A stretch of 64,000 nucleotides of DNA from Streptomyces spongiae (GTDB lineage: Bacteria; Actinomycetota; Actinomycetes; Streptomycetales; Streptomycetaceae): positions 1 to 64,000 of the forward strand of contig NZ_VJZC01000001.1 in assembly GCF_009377185.1 (NCBI RefSeq), given 5' to 3'. Below, in pieces: positions 16,914-25,722 of this stretch. The first letter of the stretch is position 1. Each line of letters begins with the position of its first letter. The position numbers and the translations under genes are program-made. The notes below the pieces were generated by a model. It was not told the origin of the DNA. It ran no database searches and saw only the letters and a list, made by a program, of their open reading frames with translations.

Positions 16914-18181
16914 TGTCGAGCAGCAACGACGCCCGCGACAACGGTGACGAGAAGGCCGGCACCACGGGGAGCCCGCGGCGCGCCGGGGTGGCCTCCACGC
17001 TCGCGATCGGCCTGGTCGGACATGCCTTCATGGGCAACGTCCACTCCCACGCGTGGCGTACCGCTCCCCACTTCTTCGACCTGCCGCTGCGGCCCGAGAG
17101 GGCGGTCCTGGTGGGCCGCGACGCGGACCGTGCCGCCCAGGCCGCGCGACAACTCGGCTGGGCGGCCGCGGAGACCGACTGGCGGCGGATGATCGAGCGT
17201 GACGACATCGACCTGGTCGATATCTGCACGCCGGGGGACACCCACGCCGAGATCGCCGTCGCGGCGCTGGACGCGGGCAAGCACGTGCTGTGCGAGAAGC
17301 CGTTGGCGAACTCGGTCGCCGAGGCGGAGGCGATGGCCGAGGCGGCGGCCCGCGCCGCGGCGCGGGGCATCCGCTCGATGGTCGGCTTCACCTACCGGCG
17401 TGTGCCGGCCGTGGTGCTCGCCCACCGCATGGTCGCCGAGGGCCGGATCGGCCGGATCCGTCACGTCCGCGCCCAGTACCTCCAGGACTGGCTGGCCGAT
17501 CCCGACGTACCCATGTCCTGGCGCCTGGAGAAGGACAGGGCCGGGTCGGGCGCGCTCGGTGACATCGGGGCCCACATCGTCGACCTGACGCGATACATCA
17601 CGGGGCAGGAGCTGACCGGGGTGAGCGCCCTGCTGGAGACATTCGTCCGGGAGCGCCCTCTGCCCGCCGCGGCGTCCGCGTCCGCCACCGGAGGGTCGCT
17701 CACCGGCACCGGCACCGGCGGCGACGGGACCGGTGAGGTCACCGTCGACGACGCCACCGTCTTCGTCGGCCGGCTCGACGGCGGTGCGCTCGCCACCTTC
17801 GAGGCGACCCGTTTCGCCCTCGGCCGCAAGAACGCCATCCGCATCGAGATCAACGGTTCGCTGGGCAGCCTCGCCTTCGACTTCGAGGACATGAACGTCC
17901 TGCAGTTCTTCGACGGCTCCGAGCCCGCCGCGACCGCCGGGTTCCGCCGCATCCTGGTGACCGAGCCGGAGCACCCCTACGTCTCGGCGTGGTGGCCCGC
18001 GGGGCACGGTCTCGGCTACGAGCACGGATTCACCCACCAGGTCGTCGACCTGGTCGAGGCCATCGCGGCCGGCGAGGATCCTGTGCCCTCGTTCGCCGAC
18101 GGACTGCAGGTCCAGCGTGTCCTCGACGCCGTGGAACGCAGCGCAGCGGCAGGCGGCGACTGGACCCGGATTCCGCGCTGA
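16913..18181 (+). CDS. Gfo/Idh/MocA-family NAD(P)-dependent sugar dehydrogenase
   Basis: 422 residues; ATG in a TGATG overlap with the GMC gene. Rossmann start [17 protein letters not shown] (32-48), the family's catalytic EKPLAN with Lys129, and [14 protein letters not shown] with Asp217 and His221. A low-complexity Gly/Thr/Ser insertion sits near 250-275. Family members reversibly oxidise or reduce sugar hydroxyls; in DgpA/DfgE-type pathways a member makes 3-oxo-glycosides or re-reduces the released 3-oxo sugar. The neighbouring GMC oxidase could do the first step, leaving this enzyme to reduce the keto sugar. Which direction applies cannot be read. Confidence 0.92.
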   Translation: MSSSNDARDNGDEKAGTTGSPRRAGVASTLAIGLVGHAFMGNVHSHAWRTAPHFFDLPLRPERAVLVGRDADRAAQAARQLGWAAAETDWRRMIERDDIDLVDICTPGDTHAEIAVAALDAGKHVLCEKPLANSVAEAEAMAEAAARAAARGIRSMVGFTYRRVPAVVLAHRMVAEGRIGRIRHVRAQYLQDWLADPDVPMSWRLEKDRAGSGALGDIGAHIVDLTRYITGQELTGVSALLETFVRERPLPAAASASATGGSLTGTGTGGDGTGEVTVDDATVFVGRLDGGALATFEATRFALGRKNAIRIEINGSLGSLAFDFEDMNVLQFFDGSEPAATAGFRRILVTEPEHPYVSAWWPAGHGLGYEHGFTHQVVDLVEAIAAGEDPVPSFADGLQVQRVLDAVERSAAAGGDWTRIPR

Positions 18182-18317
18182 CAGGTCTCGCTCTTCGCCA
18201 TGGGACGGCTGTCGGCCCTGGGAGCGCACCACGACTGCCCTGGACCAGCGCCCGAACCGCCCCCAACCAAAACCCAGTTCGGTGACCACCGAGCCCGACC
18301 GCGACAAGGACGCCACC

Positions 18318-19325
18318 ATGCCCCGACCCATCACCCTGTTCACCGGCCAATGGGCGGACCTTCCCTTCGAGGAGGTCTGCGCCCTGGCCTCCGGCTGGGG
18401 ATACGACGGTCTTGAGATCGCCTGCTGGGGCGACCACCTCGACGTGCTCCGCGCCGCGGAGGACGACTCGTACATCGAGGAGCGCAAGGCGCTGCTGGAG
18501 CGCCACGGACTGTCCGTGTGGGCCATCTCGAACCACCTCAACGGCCAGGCGGTCTGCGACGATCCGATCGACGAGCGGCATCACGGCATGGTCAACGCCC
18601 GCGTCTGGGGCGACGGCGAACCGGAAGGCGTCCGACGGCGGGCCGCCGAGGAGATGAAACTGACGGCTCGCGCGGCGGCGAGGCTGGGTGTGCGCACCGT
18701 CGTGGGCTTCACCGGCTCCAGGATCTGGAAGACGGTGGCGATGTTCCCGCCGGTGCCCGAGTCCATGATCGAGGACGGTTACGCAGACTTCGCCGCCCGG
18801 TGGAACCCGATCCTCGACGTCTTTGACGAGGTCGGCGTGCGCTTCGCCCACGAGGTGCACCCCTCGGAGATCGCGTACGACTACTGGACGACCGTACGCA
18901 CGCTGGAAGCCATCGGTCACCGGGAGGCCTTCGGGCTGAACTGGGACCCGAGCCACTTCGTGTGGCAGGACCTCGACCCGGTGGGCTTCCTGTGGGACTT
19001 CCGGGACCGCATCTACCACGTCGACTGCAAGGACGCCAAGCGCCAGGTCGGCAACGGGCGCAACGGACGCATGGGTTCGCACCTGCCCTGGGCGGATCCT
19101 CGGCGCGGGTGGGACTTCGTCTCCACCGGCCACGGCGATGTTCCGTGGGAGGCGTCCTTCCGCATGCTCAACACCATCGGCTACGACGGGCCGTTGTCGG
19201 TGGAGTGGGAAGACGCCGGGATGGACCGGCTGGTGGGCGCCCCGGAGGCGCTGGAGTTCGTGCGCAGGCTGGCCTTCGAGCCGCCGGCCGCCGCCTTCGA
19301 CGCCGCGTTCTCCAGCGGCGCCTGA
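18318..19325 (+). CDS. sugar phosphate isomerase/epimerase-family TIM barrel (A)
   Basis: 335 residues from ATG 18318 with AAGGA nine bases upstream. Xylose-isomerase-like (AP endonuclease 2) TIM barrel. Metal ligands can be placed as Glu179 (FAHEVHPSE), Asp210 (NWDPSHF), His234 (IYHVDCKD) and a C-terminal Glu in [10 protein letters not shown]. The [11 protein letters not shown] and [13 protein letters not shown] blocks are found in the subgroup close to 3-oxo-sugar and inosose epimerases. Last gene of the importer/oxidase operon; a terminator follows. Likely works on the keto sugar made by its neighbours; the reaction is not determined. Confidence 0.9.
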   Translation: MPRPITLFTGQWADLPFEEVCALASGWGYDGLEIACWGDHLDVLRAAEDDSYIEERKALLERHGLSVWAISNHLNGQAVCDDPIDERHHGMVNARVWGDGEPEGVRRRAAEEMKLTARAAARLGVRTVVGFTGSRIWKTVAMFPPVPESMIEDGYADFAARWNPILDVFDEVGVRFAHEVHPSEIAYDYWTTVRTLEAIGHREAFGLNWDPSHFVWQDLDPVGFLWDFRDRIYHVDCKDAKRQVGNGRNGRMGSHLPWADPRRGWDFVSTGHGDVPWEASFRMLNTIGYDGPLSVEWEDAGMDRLVGAPEALEFVRRLAFEPPAAAFDAAFSSGA

Positions 19326-19351
19326 GCACGGTCCCGCCTGTTTCGTCGATT

Positions 19352-19382
19352 CGGCCCGGTCCTGTCCAACAGGGCCGGGCCG
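19352..19382. terminator. bidirectional terminator between convergent operons
   Basis: 13-bp stem (19352-19364 with 19370-19382, one G-U pair) with a 5-base loop, 26 bases after the plus-strand gene and 131 bases beyond the end of the minus-strand gene. It can serve both units. Confidence 0.75.
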
Positions 19383-19512
19383 TCCGCGTGTTCCCCTTCG
19401 GAGGCAAGCAGGCCGTGGGGGCGGGGAATACACGACAACGGAGCGGGACGCCCTCCCGGGCGCCCAGCTCCGTGTGCGCGATGTGCCCGCTCCCGTGGGG
19501 GGGCGGCGTCTG

Positions 19513-20283
19513 TCAGAGAGCCGCGGCCACGTCCCTGATGTGGGCGAGGGAACGCAGGCTCTCCGAGGTGGGGACGTACTCCATCCCGATCGGTCCGGTG
19601 TATCCGAGCCCGCGCAGCGCCCTCAGCCGGTCGGTCCAGTCGACGCTCCCGGTGCCGGGCTCGGTGCGGTCGGGCAGGTCCGCGATCTGCACGTGTGACA
19701 CCAGGTCGATGGAGGCCGCGAGTTCCTCCTCCGCTACCTCTCCCATCTGCAGGGAGTGGTACAGGTCGAAGAGGAGCGCCAGACCAGGCGAGCCGACCGT
19801 GCGGATGGCCTGGAGGCATTCCGCGGTGGTGTCGAAGAGGGTGCCGGGGTGGTCGACGCGGGTGTTCAGGTTCTCCAGGACGATCACCACCCCGTGCTCG
19901 GCGGCGATGTCCGCGCCCGCTTTCAGCGCTTCGACGACGATGCCGTGCTGCTTCTGCCGCTTGGCGTAGGGAAAACCGATGCCCGAGCCGGTGACGATCC
20001 GCTCGCAGCCCAGACGCCGGGCGGTCTCGGACGCCCTGCGCACCTGCTCCAGAAAGCCCTCGTGGGTCGAGGCGTCCGCCAGCGCGGCTCGTCCTTCGAT
20101 CAGCATGGACCACACGCGGGAGCTGGTGTCGTTCAGTGCCTTCTCGATGCCGTCCAGGTCCTTGTCGCTGTGCGACCAGATCTCGACGAGCCCGATGCCG
20201 GCGTCCGCGGCTGCGCGGATGCGGTCACCGTGGTCGTCGCCGGCTTCCTTGAACAGCAGTTCCACATTGACGGACAGATCCAT
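19513..20283 (-). CDS. hydroxypyruvate isomerase-like TIM barrel (B)
   Basis: 256 residues, the usual length of the Hyi family. The family block LLFDLYHSLQMGE is present, with metal ligands Glu137 (VLENLN), Asp173, His197 (SHVQIAD) and Glu235 (IGMEYVP). Members isomerise hydroxypyruvate or 2-keto/3-keto tetronates and sugars. It follows two other TIM barrels on the minus strand across 72 bases, so it is probably the last gene of that unit. The substrate is likely a product of the keto-sugar route. Confidence 0.88.
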   Translation of the reverse strand: MDLSVNVELLFKEAGDDHGDRIRAAADAGIGLVEIWSHSDKDLDGIEKALNDTSSRVWSMLIEGRAALADASTHEGFLEQVRRASETARRLGCERIVTGSGIGFPYAKRQKQHGIVVEALKAGADIAAEHGVVIVLENLNTRVDHPGTLFDTTAECLQAIRTVGSPGLALLFDLYHSLQMGEVAEEELAASIDLVSHVQIADLPDRTEPGTGSVDWTDRLRALRGLGYTGPIGMEYVPTSESLRSLAHIRDVAAAL

Positions 20284-20355
20284 TGTTCATTGTCCTTCAC
20301 CGTTGTACGGGGCGTGCGGGGGAGTGGAGAGGGGAAGGGGCGTGAACCGGGAGGG

Positions 20356-21330
20356 TCAGCAGCCGAGGACCCGCTCGGCGTACCAGCCGTTGAGCATGAC
20401 GCTGCCCGCGGGGTTCGGGCTCTGCTCGCTTTCGAAGATCAGCCAGCCGGTGTAGCCGTGGTCACGGAGGCGGCCGACGAACGCCGGGAAGTCGACCAGA
20501 CCGCCCTTGGTGCCGCACTCGTAGAACCAGCGGTCGATCTCGCGGGAGCCACCGGCCTGGAGCATCGCCGCCTCCGCGTGGGGGCCGAACCGTTCTCCGG
20601 CCTCGTCGCGGTAACGGGTGTCCTTGAGATGGACGTGGTCGACCCGGTCGGCATGCCGGTCCAGGACGGCGACCGGATCGAGTCCCGCCAGGGTGAGCTC
20701 GGCGGTGTCGATGGTCAGGCCCACCAGTCCCGGATCGGTGGCGGCCAGCAGACGGTCCAACGTCTCGTCGTCCGCGGCGGCGCTCAGGCAGTCGACGTGC
20801 AGCGACACCGTGACGCCGAACTCCGCGGCGCACGCCCCGATCCGGTTCCACGCGGCGCCCGCGACGGCGATGGTGTCCTCGGAGAGAGGCCCCGTGCTCC
20901 AGGCGGAAGGCAGCGCGCGGACCACGAGACGGGAACCACCGCTCGCGGCGAGAAAGTCGGCGAACGGCTTGACCGACTCGATGATCGCGGCATGGTCGGT
21001 CTGCTCCAGTACCGACCGGCCGTGCGTGAGCTCCTCGTCGATCGGCTCGCCGGGGTCGAAGTACCAACTGCTGACCGCCTCGATGCCGATCCCGCGGGCG
21101 AGGTCGACGAAGGCCTCGGTGGAACCGTAGTTCGCCACGATCGAGGCAGGTCGGCCGAGCGGGTTCCACCGCCCCGTACCGGCGCGGAGTTCCACGGCGG
21201 TGAACCCGCACGCGGCGATGACCTTCAGCGCCCGTTCGTGCTGTTCACGCCGGGTGAAGTCGTCGAAGTTCGGCTTCCACTGGTTGATCGCGTAACCGCG
21301 GCGCAGGGCCGGGGCCGAGGTCTCCGTCAT
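20356..21330 (-). CDS. sugar isomerase/epimerase-family TIM barrel (C)
   Basis: 324 residues. I choose the ATG at 21330 because it sits in an ATGA overlap with the upstream stop. The C-terminal half is clearly related to barrel D next to it: HLKDTR, then ECGTKGGLVDFP, then a closing GWYAERVL, against FKDTR, EMGTEGGLVDFP and MWYAQNVL in D. Candidate metal ligands are Asp180 (SLHVDC), Asp208 (TIDTAEL), a histidine in DHVHLKD and the Glu in FESEQ. One ligand position is Asp rather than Glu. C and D look like a tandem duplication that may form a hetero-oligomer or take successive steps. Reaction unknown. Confidence 0.87.
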   Translation of the reverse strand: MTETSAPALRRGYAINQWKPNFDDFTRREQHERALKVIAACGFTAVELRAGTGRWNPLGRPASIVANYGSTEAFVDLARGIGIEAVSSWYFDPGEPIDEELTHGRSVLEQTDHAAIIESVKPFADFLAASGGSRLVVRALPSAWSTGPLSEDTIAVAGAAWNRIGACAAEFGVTVSLHVDCLSAAADDETLDRLLAATDPGLVGLTIDTAELTLAGLDPVAVLDRHADRVDHVHLKDTRYRDEAGERFGPHAEAAMLQAGGSREIDRWFYECGTKGGLVDFPAFVGRLRDHGYTGWLIFESEQSPNPAGSVMLNGWYAERVLGC

Positions 21331-22265
21331 GAGTAGATCTCCGAGAGGACGTTCTGGGCGTACCACATGGCCAGCGCGGTGCTCTCCGCGTAGTCGCCGC
21401 CGATGTTGACCTTGTCGTGTTCGACGGTGATCCAGCCGCTGAACTCATGCCGCTTGAGCGCGCGCATCAGCCGCGGGAAGTCGACCAGACCGCCCTCGGT
21501 GCCCATCTCGTGGAACCACTGCGCGGTCTGAGGGGCCATGAGTTCCGCGTCGGGCCGGTTGTCGTAGGCGCCTGTCGTGTCGACCTGACGGGTGTCCTTG
21601 AAATGGAAGCCGGAGCACCGGTCATGCAGGTCCTCGAACAGCGCCACGGGGTCGATGCCCGCGATGCAGTGCTGGGCGGTGTCGCAGAAGAAGCTGACGT
21701 AGCGCGGGTCCGTCCACTCGTAGAACTTGCGGATGTCGTCCTCGGTACGGATGGCGCAGAAGAACTCGTGGTGACAGGTGGAGCGCACACCGAACTCCGT
21801 GAGCGTCATCTCACCCACCCGGTTCCAGCACTCGGCCGCCGCCTTGATCTTGTCGTCGGTGACGGGGGCGGTGTCGATGTAGAGGCTGGCCGGCATGACG
21901 ATGAGACTCTCGATCTCCAGGCCCTCCCACATCCCCAGCATCCGGCGCGTGCTGCCGACGATCTCGTCGTGGGTCTCGCGGACATGCGCGTCGGCCACGC
22001 GTGGGTCGTACATGATGCCGCGGAAGAGGTTGACGATCTTGTCGATGCCATGCTCCCGCAGGTACTCCTGGTACTTCTCGACCGAGCCGAACATCTGGCT
22101 AAGGGCGAAGACCTGGAAGTCGAACATGTCCAGACCCTCGAACCCGACCGAGCGGATCTGTTTGACGAAGTCGTCCATGTGGCGCCGTGAGGCGTACTGC
22201 GTGACGGGACCGCGGGGCGTGTTCACCCGCCAGTGGTCCATGTAGCTCCAGCGTAGTGCGCTCAT
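21327..22265 (-). CDS. sugar isomerase/epimerase-family TIM barrel (D)
   Basis: 312 residues from ATG 22265, with GGAG close upstream; longer frames upstream have no coding character. It contains TCHHEFFC, FFCDTAQHCIAGIDP, GFHFKDTRQ and WITVEHDK, giving the Glu/Asp/His/Glu metal set of the family. It is the first gene of the three-gene minus-strand unit and lies behind operator site 3. Inosose dehydratase/epimerase-like enzymes are the nearest recognisable group; a role in converting the 3-oxo sugar after cleavage is inferred. Confidence 0.87.
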   Translation of the reverse strand: MSALRWSYMDHWRVNTPRGPVTQYASRRHMDDFVKQIRSVGFEGLDMFDFQVFALSQMFGSVEKYQEYLREHGIDKIVNLFRGIMYDPRVADAHVRETHDEIVGSTRRMLGMWEGLEIESLIVMPASLYIDTAPVTDDKIKAAAECWNRVGEMTLTEFGVRSTCHHEFFCAIRTEDDIRKFYEWTDPRYVSFFCDTAQHCIAGIDPVALFEDLHDRCSGFHFKDTRQVDTTGAYDNRPDAELMAPQTAQWFHEMGTEGGLVDFPRLMRALKRHEFSGWITVEHDKVNIGGDYAESTALAMWYAQNVLSEIYS

Positions 22266-22313
22266 CGGACTCCGGCCTTCGGCTGGTGGTGCGGGGGAGA
22301 GGGGAGGATACGT

Positions 22314-22333
22314 ATCCGAATCATAGTTCTGAT
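22314..22333. promoter_or_regulatory. predicted TetR operator, site 3 of 6
   Basis: ATCCGAATC-AT-AGTTCTGAT, 15 of 18 scored positions. Located 49 bases before the start of the minus-strand isomerase unit. Confidence 0.55.
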
Positions 22334-22460
22334 TCTTACAATGGGAAACATGTTCCGGCAATGGCCGCGTCGCTCCCAGTGGCCCCTTGCGTGACGAGTT
22401 GGGCCGCGCTCGCGGGTTGCGTGGCGGCGGGCGTTGACGAGTGGCAGGGGTCGGGCTAAA

Positions 22461-22480
22461 ATCAGTATCGCGATTCTGAT
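22461..22480. promoter_or_regulatory. predicted TetR operator, site 4 of 6 (best match)
   Basis: ATCAGTATC-GC-GATTCTGAT: a near-perfect 20-bp palindrome with one mismatched pair, 17 of 18 scored positions. It lies upstream of the FMN reductase and defines the consensus best. Confidence 0.7.
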
Positions 22481-22585
22481 TATGTTTACGGTCGATCTCC
22501 AGGAGCTGCATGAGGGCGACCGGCATGGAGCCGATCGCCGGGGACCCGTCGCGCCGGCTGCTCGCACCACACTCCAGGAGGAGCG

Positions 22586-23203
22586 ATGAAGCATCACCCC
22601 GCCAGGTTGAGCGGACAACTGATCGTCGGTATAGGCGGCACGACCCGGCCGGGCTCCAGCAGTGAACTGGCGGTACGCGCGGGGTTGCGGGAAGCGGAGG
22701 CATGTGGAGCCGACGTGCTGCACTTCGGCGGCGCGTTTCTGGGTGGACTGCCCCTGTTCGCCCCCGAGGACCCCGCACGGACCGACGCTCAGCGGGAGTT
22801 CGTCGACGCAGTGCGCCGGGCGGACGGCCTCATCATCGGCTCTCCCGGGTACCACGGCGGAATCTCAGGACTGGTCAAGAACGCCCTGGACCTGCTCGAG
22901 GACCTGAGGGACGACCAGCGCGCGTACTTCCACGGACGTGCGGTGGGGCTTGTCGTGACCGCCGCCGGATGGCAGGCGTGCGGGACCACGCTGGCGGCTC
23001 TTCGTTCGGTGGTCCACGCGATGCGCGGTTGGCCCACGCCCCTCGGCGTCACGCTCAACACGGGCAACGGCGCGAGACTGTTCGCCCCCGACGGCACCTG
23101 CGTGGATGCCGCTGCCGCACAGTCACTGGCCGTACTGGGTCGCCAGGTCGTCGACTTCGCCGCCGGCGTCAGCCCTTCGGGCACGGCCCTGAGTCTTGTC
23201 TGA
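22586..23203 (+). CDS. NAD(P)H-dependent FMN reductase (flavodoxin-like)
   Basis: 205 residues from ATG 22586. Flavodoxin-like fold: IVGIGGTTRPGSSSELAVRA is the phosphate-binding loop (GSxRxxS type), SPGYHGGISGLVKNALDLLE holds the SPEYH-like FMN motif. The family reduces FMN with NAD(P)H or reduces quinones/azo compounds. Here the likely partner is the LLM oxidoreductase at 6446, which shares its predicted operator; reduction of a phenolic or quinone aglycone is an alternative. Confidence 0.9.
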   Translation: MKHHPARLSGQLIVGIGGTTRPGSSSELAVRAGLREAEACGADVLHFGGAFLGGLPLFAPEDPARTDAQREFVDAVRRADGLIIGSPGYHGGISGLVKNALDLLEDLRDDQRAYFHGRAVGLVVTAAGWQACGTTLAALRSVVHAMRGWPTPLGVTLNTGNGARLFAPDGTCVDAAAAQSLAVLGRQVVDFAAGVSPSGTALSLV

Positions 23204-23278
23204 CTCCCTTCGTTCGTGTTCACCGTCCGGGTGGCCTGGCGCCCCGACGACGGCCGCCGCCCGGTTGTCCGCTGCCTC

Positions 23279-23284
23279 TAGGAT
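23279..23284 (+). promoter_or_regulatory. -10 box TAGGAT of a leaderless regulator gene
   Basis: TAGGAT ends seven bases before the GTG start at 23291, so transcription should begin at or next to the start codon. No Shine-Dalgarno is present, which agrees. Confidence 0.6.
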
Positions 23285-23290
23285 GATGGC

Positions 23291-23962
23291 GTGACCTCTT
23301 CAGCCCGACGCTCGACTCAGCCTGTGGCCCGCGCTCCCAAGCAGGAGCGCAGTCAGAAGTCCTTCGACCGAGTCCTCGACTCGTCGTTGGAGCTGCTGGC
23401 CGAGCGTGGATACGCGGGCTTCGCCCTCACGGAGGTGAGCCGTCGGTCCGGTGTCTCCACCGGGTCGATCTACGTCCGTGTCGACGGCAAGGACGACCTC
23501 CTGCGAGCGGCGCAGGAGCGCTTCCTGGAGACGATGGCCGGCGAGCATGCCCGGCTCACCGACCCTGAACGCTATGAGGGCAAGGACCTGGTTCAGGTCG
23601 TCGGTGAGCTGATCAGCGGACTCGCCACGATGCTGCTCCGCAACGCTCGTGTGCTGGGCGCCTTCCAGCAGCGGGCGGTGAGCGACCCCTTGGTGGCGCG
23701 AGCGGGCAAGGTTTCCTACATGGACCTCGTCGGTCGGTTCAGTGAGCTACTGCTGGGGCACCGTGACGAGATCGCTCACCCCGACCCCGAACACGCGGTC
23801 GTGTCGTGTTTCCAGGTGGCGTATGCCGCTCTCGCGCGCACACTTGCCCTCGATGTGTCCCAGGACGCGGCCGAAGACCATGAGTTGGCAGCCATTACCG
23901 AGGACCTCGGCCTGATGTGCATCGCCTTTCTGACGTGGCCGGGGGCGGACGCGAAGAACTGA
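23291..23962 (+). CDS. TetR-family regulator, predicted repressor of the glycoside regulon
   Basis: 223 residues from GTG 23291, probably on a leaderless message. TetR DNA-binding domain at about 18-65: SFDRVLDSSLELLAERGYAG then EVSRRSGVSTGSIYVRVDGK then DDLL. The ligand-binding half (about 80-223) is not similar to anything I can name. It is the only regulator inside the 6-27 kb block and sits in its middle, so I propose that it binds the six AT-rich palindromes; a perfect 2-base-spaced inverted repeat is a usual TetR target. It has no such site of its own upstream, so it may be made constitutively. Confidence 0.9.
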   Translation: MTSSARRSTQPVARAPKQERSQKSFDRVLDSSLELLAERGYAGFALTEVSRRSGVSTGSIYVRVDGKDDLLRAAQERFLETMAGEHARLTDPERYEGKDLVQVVGELISGLATMLLRNARVLGAFQQRAVSDPLVARAGKVSYMDLVGRFSELLLGHRDEIAHPDPEHAVVSCFQVAYAALARTLALDVSQDAAEDHELAAITEDLGLMCIAFLTWPGADAKN

Positions 23963-24059
23963 CCCGCCTGGCACCGGCGTCACCCGCAAGCATCGTGCTC
24001 CGGGGGAGTCCGTGTGCTGTCGGCAGCGTGCTGTCCGCGAGGTATCCACAGGACGAATA

Positions 24060-24079
24060 ACGAGAATACGAATTCTGAA
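24060..24079. promoter_or_regulatory. predicted TetR operator, site 5 of 6
   Basis: ACGAGAATA-CG-AATTCTGAA, 13 of 18 scored positions; the inner AGAAT/ATTCT arms are intact. It lies upstream of the GPH symporter. Confidence 0.5.
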
Positions 24080-24173
24080 TTTATTTCGTCTTGTGCGTCG
24101 CGCGCCTCATGGTGTGCCCTGTCCCTCACAGGTGCCGCGATGCGGTGCCGTGTACGCGAAGGAGCGAGGCGCC

Positions 24174-25562
24174 TTGGGGATAACCGGCACTTTGATCGAG
24201 TCGCGACCGAACGCGGAGGCGGCGCCGCGACTCGGATGGCGGGAGAAGTTCGGCTACGGGGCCGGCGATCTGGCCTCGAATCTCTCGTGGAACCTCGTCG
24301 GAGGCTTCCTCCTCTACTACTACACCGACGTCGCCCGGATACCCGTCGCGGCTCTGGGCACCCTGTTCCTCGTTGCCCGGCTGCTCGACGCCGTGATCGA
24401 TCCGGCCATCGGCGTCCTTGTGGACCGTACGAAGTCGCGCTGGGGCAAGGCCCGGCCCTATCTGGTCTTCGCCTCCCTACCCTTCGGCGTCGTCGGTGTG
24501 CTGACCTTCATGGTCCCGGATGTCGGTGACAGCGGGAAGCTCGTCTACGCCTTCGTCACCTATCTGACCTTGGGGCTGCTGTTCTCCATGGTCAACGTCC
24601 CCTACAGCGCCCTGCTGCCGATGATGACGCGGGACTCGGACGAGCGGATGCAGATGGGGGGTCTGCGGGCGATCGGCAGCTCCGTCGGATCCATCATCGT
24701 GACGGCGACCACGACGCCCTTCGTGGCCTGGCTCGGGGCCGGTAGTGAGCAGCGGGGCTGGACCCTGGCGACCGCGATCTTCAGTGTCCTGAGTGTCGGC
24801 TTCTTCGCCTTCACCTTCCTGAGCTGCAAGGAGCGGTACGCCCTGCCGGCCGAGTCCAAGAGCATCGGCTTGCCGGCCGCCCTGAGGGCGCTGTGGGAAA
24901 ACCGGCCGTGGAAAGTGGTCTTCGTCTACGGGGTGCTCAACTTCGTACGGCTGTCCCTGATGCTCGGAGTGACCGTGTACTTCGCGCTGACGGTCCTGCG
25001 CGCTCCCTGGGCGATCTCCGTGCTGCTGCCGCTGGTGTCCGGCACGATGATCGTCGGTGGCCTGCTCGCGGCTCCGTACTACCGTCGCTTCGGCAAGCGC
25101 CGAGGCAACCTGCAGGCGCTGGCGGTGGGCTTCGTCGCCTGGGCCGCGATGTACCCGGCCGAGGGTGCCTTCCCGGTGTTTCTGACCTTCTACGTCATCG
25201 CCACGCTCGCGATCGCGGTGTCGATGGTGTCGATGTTCACGATGGTCGCGGACACGGTGGAATACCAGCAGTGGCGGTTCGGCACGCGGTTCGAGGGGCT
25301 GCTGTCGTCGGGTATCAGCTTCGCGACCAAGGTCGGTTCGGCCATCGGCTCGGCGGCGGTCGCGTACGGACTCGCCATGGCCGGATATCGCCCCGGCGAG
25401 GAGAGCGCAGACGCGGCCACCGCGATCCGCATGATGTTCTACGGGCTCCCGCTGCTGCTCCTCGCAGCCCAGGCCGTGGCGATGGCGTTCTGGGACCTGG
25501 ACGGGCGTCACGAGGGGATGCGTGCCGACATCGACCGGGCGGCGCGGCTGACCCGGGCCTGA
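24174..25562 (+). CDS. MFS sugar symporter of the GPH (glycoside-pentoside-hexuronide) family
   Basis: 462 residues. I choose TTG 24174 because AAGGAG (24159-24164) stands at the right distance and all operator sequence lies upstream; a longer frame exists but would overlap the operator. About 12 TM segments. The GPH signature is clear: RLLDAVIDPAIGVLVDRTKSRWGKARPYL in pieces around residues 66-94, GYGAGDLASN at the first helix, and the central PYSALLPMMTRDSDER. Relatives (MelB, XynB, GusB types) import glycosides, pentosides or glucuronides with H+ or Na+. It is a second uptake route beside the ABC importer. Confidence 0.93.
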   Translation: MGITGTLIESRPNAEAAPRLGWREKFGYGAGDLASNLSWNLVGGFLLYYYTDVARIPVAALGTLFLVARLLDAVIDPAIGVLVDRTKSRWGKARPYLVFASLPFGVVGVLTFMVPDVGDSGKLVYAFVTYLTLGLLFSMVNVPYSALLPMMTRDSDERMQMGGLRAIGSSVGSIIVTATTTPFVAWLGAGSEQRGWTLATAIFSVLSVGFFAFTFLSCKERYALPAESKSIGLPAALRALWENRPWKVVFVYGVLNFVRLSLMLGVTVYFALTVLRAPWAISVLLPLVSGTMIVGGLLAAPYYRRFGKRRGNLQALAVGFVAWAAMYPAEGAFPVFLTFYVIATLAIAVSMVSMFTMVADTVEYQQWRFGTRFEGLLSSGISFATKVGSAIGSAAVAYGLAMAGYRPGEESADAATAIRMMFYGLPLLLLAAQAVAMAFWDLDGRHEGMRADIDRAARLTRA

Positions 25563-25654
25563 GTCAAAGAGAGCGCCGCCTCGGGAGGTCCCGGTCGATG
25601 CGGCGATGTATCGAGCATCTCCTGTGCTGCAGGAGTGCATCGGCTGCAACCATA

Positions 25655-25674
25655 ACCAGAATGTTGAATTCATT
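25655..25674. promoter_or_regulatory. predicted TetR operator, site 6 of 6 (weakest)
   Basis: ACCAGAATG-TT-GAATTCATT: only 11 of 18 against the consensus, but very like site 2 over the core (AGAATNTTGAATT in both). It lies 48 bases before the deglycosidase pair. Confidence 0.45.
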
Positions 25675-25722
25675 CCTCGTGGGTTGCAGACTACCTGCGG
25701 AACACACGAAGGAGAGGCCTCC

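Larger units (their letters stand above)
22266..22585. other. divergent control region between barrel D and the FMN reductase
   Basis: 320 bases with no gene. It contains operator site 3 (22314-22333) serving the minus-strand unit and operator site 4 (22461-22480) serving the plus-strand gene, each in an AT-rich patch. GGAG at 22577-22580 is near the FMN reductase ATG. Confidence 0.6.
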
